The notes under the pieces are model-generated. The model was not told where the DNA came from. It worked only from the letters and a program-made list of their open reading frames with translations, and made no database searches. The translations under genes were made by a program, and so were the position numbers. From the NCBI GenBank assembly GCA_947685225.1, contig CANTUV010000014.1, positions 5,394,001 through 5,458,000 on the forward strand: DNA of 64,000 nt, read 5' to 3'. Positions 57,360 to 64,000 of this stretch are shown in pieces. The DNA comes from Garcia nutans. Taxonomy: Eukaryota; Streptophyta; Magnoliopsida; Malpighiales; Euphorbiaceae. How positions within the stretch are numbered: position 1 is the stretch's first letter; each line of letters starts with the position of its first letter.

Positions 57360-59660
57360 TAATTTATATTTAAATTACCTATGATCACTTTTGTGAATAA
57401 AGATTATTATATTAATTAATATAATATTAAATCAATGATAGGTGTTGTATATATTAATTATTACTAGTATAATTAAATATTAAAAATGATTTGTCTTGCT
57501 ACCCTATTCACATGCCTCCATTTGGCCTCACTTCCATGTACATAGGTCTCTATCTGACAAGAAATAAAACTACTCTCATATAGAAATTCTTTAAAGAAAG
57601 AGAGGAAATTTATTATTTACCAATATTAACATTTTAACCTTCAATAAACTATTAAAATTATATGTCTTGTAATTAAAACTATGAGTAAATTCTGAAAAAA
57701 TTACTACTTATTAAAAGCAATAGATAGACATCTCATACATTAAAGTATATTAATTTTTTCTATTTTCTATATAAGGCAGGACCCCTTTATGTACTTTTCT
57801 TTTTTTAGGACATCCTTCTATTTGCCTTACAAGGTAAATGTATATATTACTTCTCAAAAAAAAAAAGGAAAATGTATATATTCTTTCATGCTTAAACAAA
57901 ATTAAGATGTCATTAAGCTATAAATAAAAAAGCTTGAAGTGTAATTAATCAATAATATTTAAAAGATAATATCATTTAACTAATTCTTATTAAAACTATT
58001 TACCTTAGTATACTATAACTTATTAATGGCAATAATTATTCATTGTTTTGCTAAAACAAAATATGCCCTTCATTTCAGGAGACCCATTTGTCCAATTAAA
58101 AGGATTTGTGAAGTAGATGAAGAGAAGTCTATATATAATAATATTCTTTGTATAATATATTACTGTCTAAGTTTGATATAATATATAATAAGAACTCATG
58201 CATGAGGGAGAGAGCAATGAGAAGCTTACTAATTAATTTGAACCAAAAAGGTTGAGAAAATGGATATGATAAGCAAAAGCAAAGGTTACTACATACACAT
58301 TAATAAACAATTTGGTTTCTGTCCATGTTTTCATTGAATTATTAGATTGTCCTTATGGCTTATGCTATATCTATTTATTTATAATCCATTATTATAACAA
58401 AGCAACATTCAAATAACTGTCCATGTTTTGATTGAATTATTAAGATTATTAACATGTATCAAAAAGTAGTGTTGAAGTTAAAAAATTCCACATAATCAAG
58501 ACTTAATATAATATTTAAGTCTTACCATCAGATTTTTAATATATAATTATTCAATATGATATACTTGACTCAGTTTTTTAAAATTTCATATTTTATTTTA
58601 AGATTTTTTGCTTATTGTTTGAAATTTTTAAATTAAGTAATTCTTTTTATATGATATGATATTTTTTTAATATAATTAGAAATATGTAGAATTTGAATTC
58701 TAAATGCCTAACTTCTTTGTTTTTTCATCTTATAAAAAAAACTTCTTTGTTTTTTCATATTTTTTTTCTAATAATATTAGGAATATATAGCATAAATGAG
58801 GATTAGCTTATCTAATAATTAAATAATAATAAAAAAAAAGACCCATCATTTTCTTTTGTGAAGATCCAATGAAATTCAAATGCTTGTTGCTTAGTTATGC
58901 TTTTCTTTGTATAGTGCTTGATTAATTATTGCTTTATTGCTCGTGGAAAGAGGCTAAATAATTAAGATAAGTATTATGATCATGATTAAAAAATATTATT
59001 AAAATTAGAATCGCAATAAAGACATAAGATCATATGGATCTAATTAATTAATTAACTATATAGGAGTATCATCGTCATTAACTTAATTAAGTGGTTCGGT
59101 GGGATGATCTAAAGATATGATTATTATGCATGGTCTGTATATACACACACACACACACATATAAACGAGAAAAAGTGGGAAATACAAAAAAAAAAAAGTG
59201 GGAAATACAAGAAATGAGACAGAACCAGTTTTTGTGGAACAAGTGGCCGGTAATCATGAATCATTCTATTGTTCAAATCCTAGTTTTCTACCACGTTGTA
59301 TTTTGACAAGAATCCGTGTCTTATGGGACAAAGGTTTGCCTTTCACATTTTGTAATAATGATTAAATTATTAGAATAAATTATAATTAATTAAACATTTT
59401 TTTGTAACTTCAAAGTTTTATTGGATTACTCTTCAATAATTCAATTCAAACAAGACATCTTAATTAATTAATTAGTTAATTAAATTGCTCATTATGCCGA
59501 GTGATCTCTTCAGTTGACAAGTGCACATAGAATCATTTTCATTGCATATTTTATGTTTTTGCGTATGATTTGTTTCACTCTAATTAAACATATATAGCCC
59601 ATCCCGAAAAACACTAATTATTTTAAACAGTAATTATTTTATGAGTAATTTTAAATAGAA
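57360..59660. other. AT-rich intergenic DNA
   Basis: Contains a short direct repeat (AACTTCTTTGTTTTTTCAT) at about 58710 and 58740 and an (AC)n tract at 59143-59160. No supported gene. Confidence 0.5.
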
Positions 59661-59824
59661 TAGATTGATTCGAATAAAAAATATTTATATATTAATTATA
59701 TTAAAAAATGACTATTGTAAATTTATATTTATTATTAAAAATAATAATAAATATAAGAATAGAATAGTTATTTCTCTAATATAATTAATATATAAATATT
59801 TTTTATCCGAATCAATTTAATCTA
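59661..59824. repeat. 164-bp imperfect palindrome (hairpin-forming)
   Basis: The left arm TAGATTGATTCGAATAAAAA (from 59661) mirrors the right arm, which reads in reverse complement TAGATTAAATTGATTCGGAT. Pairing continues through AATATTTATATATTAATTAT and, more weakly, to a centre near 59737. MITE-like; no coding capacity. Confidence 0.75.
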
Positions 59825-59846
59825 TATAGTATTTTTGTTATTTCGT

Positions 59847-59918
59847 AATCTCTCTTTCATTGATTAGAAAATATTTATTATAAATAATAAATATTTTCTA
59901 ATCAATAAAAGAGAGATT
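59847..59918. repeat. 72-bp near-perfect palindrome
   Basis: AATCTCTCTTTCATTGATTA followed by GAAAATATTTATTA is mirrored by TAATAAATATTTTC followed by TAATCAATAAAAGAGAGATT. The arms are about 34 bp with one or two mismatches and almost no loop. It lies 22 bp from the preceding hairpin. Confidence 0.85.
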
Positions 59919-62900
59919 GTTAAGCAGTCACTTTTTAAAATGATTATAATTTATATTTATTGACTCCCTAATTATCCTGCATGCAACTAATTAATTAATG
60001 CCAAAAATTACTCCCTTCTCTCTTCATAAATATAAGTAATTTTAAAATGATAAATTTTATTCATAAATAATTTCTATTTTATAAAAATTAAGGTTTATTA
60101 ATATATAACTTTTATTTTAAATTTATTCATCTACAACTTTTTTAAAAAATTAAGTTTATAATTTTAATTTTTTGAAAAATTTTATAATTTTTAATGAGTA
60201 ATAAATTAAAAGAGAATAGTAATTTAGTAAAATGGTTATATAAAATAGATTATTATATATTTTTTAATTCTTATATAAAACTCTTAAAGTAACATGTATT
60301 TGTAAATGAACGGAGTAAAAAAATTATTTTAAAGAAATTGAAAATTTGAAAGTTCCCGTGATGTTGAATTGTGAAGAAAGATGCAGCATAAAGAATATCA
60401 AATTAACACTCTTCTTCTTTAGTATTGGAAAGTGTAAATTATCATAATAGTACCTCTCAAAATAGATTTTTAACTTTTATTATTTAAAATTAACTATTTT
60501 AATCCTTAAATAATTTAAATGGGAAGTATAAAATTTTAATGGAAAAAATTCTAATGAATGCTCCTTTAAAATAAATGAGGTGTTATAAGATCTTGAAAAT
60601 TTTTAAAATTTCCATATAAATTATTTTGAAAGGATTAAATTGGTTTGTGTTTTCTAATCTCACAATAAAAGTAATATAAAAATTAAAATAGAACAAAATT
60701 TCTCAGTTATATATTTAAGAATTAAAGTGTTAATTAGTTTTTAATAAATCTTAGATAATAATAATAATATTTTTTAACAATATAAATTAAAGTAATTTAC
60801 TCATTGAAAAATATCAAGAAAATAAAATCTAAAATAGTTATCATTTTTATGATAAAGAAAAAAAATTAACATTTTAAAATATCACCAATTTAAATATTAT
60901 GTTTACAAAATATCAAAAGGCACTTGCCATGATAAAAATTTGAGATTTTATATAAATGATTTGGAATTTAATTTTACCTAACTTAAAATAAATTTAAAAA
61001 AAATATCAATACATTTTCTGGCAACTAATTTATATATTATATATTGTTATATATTGATAGAGTGGATATTAAATTTATTAAAAATTAGTTATTTAATTAA
61101 ATGTACAAAAATAAATAAATTATATATTATTTTAAATGAAAAAAATCATAAAAAAATATCACTATAAATTGATAAAATTTAAAATTCAATATGAAAATGA
61201 AAATGAAATTAAGTTGTTGTGTCACCAAAAGTAGCTAGTGTAACAAAAAGAGCATGACGCAAAAAATCCATTTATGCTTTTACAACAAATATGGGGGAGA
61301 GAGAGAGAGAGAAGCGATGGGAGTACACATGTCATTTGTTGGTTGAAAAATAGTTTGATCATTGAAAAAGTAAAAATATATATATATAATATATTATTAA
61401 GGATAAACATTATAATATTCATATAATTTGGGCTTTTCTTTTTTCCACTAATGTAATCATAGTTAAATTAACAAGTGTACCTCTTTAATGTACTTTTTTA
61501 GTTAGATTTGCAATGTTGTTAGGCAGATGAAGTTTAGTGGACTAACAAACATCAATGATTTGAAAGATCTCTTTTATGCTTGCCCAATGTCACTTTTTTT
61601 CTTTCATTTTTTTTTACATTAAACATAAAATATTTAATATGTGGAATAAATATTGTCTAAATATAAAAAAATTCACACAAACTATTAAATGAGTCCTAAG
61701 AGCATCTACAATGGAAGAGACTTAGAATTCCACTAAAATGACATAAATAAGTAATGAGATTCAAATAAAAATATTATTTTTATTAAAAATTATTAAAATT
61801 ATTTATTTATATTTATATATTTTATTTTATTTTATTTTTTTAATAAAATGACAACCCTTTATTGACTGTCCATCAAAATAGAACAGTTCAACCTTAAATA
61901 GTATATGGGATTTGCTCCCTTAGTCTTAATCACATAAAGAGATTGAGACTATAAAAAATATTTCATTTTTTTCTATGTATAATTAATAAAAAATAAATAT
62001 TTATATTAAAAAGCGATTGATGTGAATAATTTGTCATTCTTGATCCTTAAACAAAATGTCACAAATTCTATACTTATGATTGGAGTCATTGCTTACATTT
62101 ATAAAAAAAAAAAAAGTACTTACATTTATACGCTGGAAAGTCCAAAAGTCACAGTTTTTATCTCAAAGTCAAATTGTTCATGTATAAATTAACAACAGTT
62201 CTTCCAACATTTGATTTATTCACTTAATATTGAATTATTTATTTCTCAATTTTTGTTCTTAGAAGAACTCATGACACATATAATTGAAACTGAACATAAA
62301 CATGGATGGAAGCTTCCAAAAATAAGATACGAGAAATGAACAAATTAATTATTAATTATATAAACATATATAAAATATTAATATTGAAAATTACTTTCAA
62401 AATAAGTTCAATATATTTTAATTGTGAAGATTCTAGAATAGTTAAACATTATTTAATACATTTGCTATTCAAGCTTAATTACTTTAAAAATTATGTTAAA
62501 TGAAAACAATTAGCATAGGGCAATGCCTATGCCCTAAGTTTTTCATGATGGAAAATATAGCCACAATAATTTCATAAAGCAATCTCAAACATAAAAACCA
62601 GCATTATAACAATGAACAAAATAATAACTGGGGCCTCCAAGGTCCATTCTTCGGCTTTTTGTGACCATGCAACCACATCTTCAGATATCCAAAAAACGAA
62701 AAATGTGCAGGACAGTAGTCTTTCTTCGATGAGTCAAAGTATCAGCCAAATGAAGTTCCACAGGCAGATATATACATGTCATAGACAGAGTACAATAAGA
62801 TAACAGTATCTAATTACAAGCCTAACATTAGATTTCACATACATATTTTATAGACATTATCATTCTTAACTACAATAGTATAGGAACTATTAGTGCACAC

Positions 62901-63010
62901 AAGTTAAAGAAGCTAATCCTACCGCCAAGGTGCCACGAGTAAAGTACTGCATAACTTATGATGGATGTGAAAAGCCTTCACATATGAACATGACTATAAG
63001 CTATAGGCAA
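59919..63010. other. AT-rich intergenic DNA and MAF1 3' flank
   Basis: 59919-62500 is AT-rich; it includes (GA)n at about 61293-61313. About 62500-63010 is more complex and is probably the MAF1 3' UTR on the minus strand. A small hairpin, GCATAGG-5 nt-CCTATGC, lies at about 62513-62532. No other gene seen. Confidence 0.5.
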
Positions 63011-63632
63011 TCAGAGGTCCATGCCATCAAATATTTCCCCATCTTCCTCATAATTTATATTGTCCAGAAGAAATCCCTCAGCCACCAAGTTACTGCCATA
63101 AACAGCATTCACGAAGCCAAAATTTGATTAAGGTACTTTGAAGAAAATCCCAAACAAGAAAAAGGGGACAAATCATATTAATTTATTGACTCACCTTAGA
63201 CAACAGAACCGGAAGCTCACAACTCGCTTTAGTTTTCTGTTGTAGAAAAAGAAACTGAAAGACCAGCTGCAAAAAAAATTGCCAAGTTATAACCCTTTTT
63301 TTTTCTTCATTTCCACTCTTGTTTTGGGGTGTGTGTGGGAGCACAAGATAGCAGGGAGAGAGAAAGACATCATGTTCATAGTAGTAGCAATGACTAGCTA
63401 ATGATGACATGAATACTCACATTGCTCCTTTCTCTAGAAATGGGTCTGAATCAGAATCAGAGTTGTAGCTGTAGATTTCACATTCTCCTAGTTTTACAAC
63501 CTGCATCAGAATATCTCATAACATGGCCTCTTGATAACAGTAGCCTTGAAGTCTTTAAAGCATGCTCACCTCATCAAGAGCCTTGAATAATGTTTCTAGC
63601 AATGAACTATCCTCATTTTCCTTGATCCACTC
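63011..63632 (-). CDS. MAF1: MAF1, repressor of RNA polymerase III, C-terminal exons (gene continues past the window)
   Basis: MAF1 binds and represses RNA polymerase III, lowering tRNA and 5S rRNA synthesis under stress; it is controlled by TOR-type phosphorylation in yeast, animals and plants. Visible exons on the minus strand are 63632-63570, 63500-63421, 63266-63195 and 63092-63011, all GT-AG and in phase. They encode EWIKENEDSSLLETLFKALDE, VVKLGECEIYSYNSDSDSDP, then WSFSFFFYNRKLKRVVSFRF and a tail DGEIFDGMDL. IYSYN, DSDP, WSF and FFYNRKLKRVV are the conserved box of the MAF1 C-terminal half. The acidic tail is typical of plant members. The upstream exons, including the conserved MYPDYDF region, lie beyond 64000; 63633-64000 looks intronic. 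No damage is seen. Confidence 0.9.
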
Positions 63633-64000
63633 CTACATACGAATTGAGCAAATGGGAAAAAAATTGTGGAGATGATATCTCTCACTCTCAATGAAAAAAT
63701 GAGGAAAACAGATGACTATGCTACACATTTCTCTCGCAAATAACATAGTGAAACAAATACAAAAATCATTCCACGACCTATGCACACACCAGTTACCATT
63801 TCAATCTAGTCTAGGTTCCTCATTTCGACTACCAATTCACCCAAGAATCAGCTAAGCACTATACTCAGACAAGACACCAGTCCTTGTAAAGTTAAAACAG
63901 TCCCAATGTACAGCAACAACTAATGATGAGAAATTAGATAGATAGAGATATAAGATATTACAAGTGAAAAACAGTAGTTGTTGAGGACAGCCAGTGTCAG

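Noticed and set aside
59847..59918. MicroRNA precursor
   Set aside because: The arms pair almost perfectly with no bulges and the sequence is AT-rich; this fits a foldback repeat better than a conserved miRNA, and I recognise no known mature miRNA.
62306..62803. Short plus-strand frames downstream of MAF1
   Set aside because: They lie in AT-rich DNA or antisense to the expected MAF1 3' UTR, with no family resemblance.
1..64000. CRISPR arrays, operons, ribosome binding sites, intact tRNA or rRNA genes
   Set aside because: Plant nuclear DNA; the regularly spaced short repeats seen are microsatellites or LTR palindromes, and tRNA-like sequences are degenerate SINE heads.

Overview
This is nuclear DNA of a flowering plant, most probably a eudicot. 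The evidence is genes split by GT-AG introns, very AT-rich intergenic DNA, plant-type retroelements (a Tat/Ogre-like LTR element, an L1 LINE with an RNase H domain, an RTE LINE ending in a TTG repeat, Au-type SINEs) and gene families of plant type. I cannot name the species from sequence alone. I saw no bacterial, organellar or viral operon structure and no CRISPR array.

Layout. 1-4062: the 5' part of a minus-strand Tat/Ogre-like LTR retrotransposon (gag with two in-frame stops, leader, primer binding site, complete 1205-bp LTR) inserted into an older L1 reverse-transcriptase fragment. 4063-6500: AT-rich spacer with a 657-bp inverted-repeat (MITE-like) element. 6501-13535 (+): complete 8-exon ALIX/BRO1 gene (872 aa), an ESCRT-associated trafficking adaptor. 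14750-22129 (-): complete 13-exon TTC5-like gene (421 aa; TPRs plus C-terminal OB fold), convergent with ALIX and carrying an Au-type SINE in an intron. 22130-24345: AT-rich DNA and an unexplained more complex stretch. 24346-27653 (-): complete RTE LINE with an intact 1034-codon frame and a perfect 15-bp target duplication. About 29340-34710 (-): near-complete L1 LINE with open ORF1 and an ORF2 broken only by four in-frame stops. 36927-38592 (+): complete 4-exon GDSL esterase/lipase gene (356 aa) with a decayed SINE in intron 2. 38593-48753: 10 kb of very AT-rich DNA holding a nested foldback element at 45605-47142. 48754-49326 (+): intronless PADRE/DUF4228 gene (190 aa) with a TATA box and W-box upstream. 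49327-56818: AT-rich DNA with an RNase H fossil and a 300-bp foldback. 56819-57359 (-): two-exon gene for a 146-aa single-span membrane protein I do not recognise. 57360-63010: AT-rich DNA with two adjacent palindromes. 63011-63632 and beyond the window edge (-): the last four exons of MAF1, the RNA polymerase III repressor.

The host genes (ALIX, TTC5-like, GDSL, PADRE, small membrane protein, MAF1) have unrelated housekeeping or stress roles and do not form a pathway. Exon models were built by hand from splice consensus, reading phase and remembered family similarity. All internal junctions keep phase, but none is supported by transcript data here. The most unusual structure is the nested foldback at 45605-47142: one arm of a roughly 500-bp inverted repeat holds a 393-bp GC-rich palindrome with RNA polymerase III-like boxes, and the opposite arm preserves the empty insertion site.
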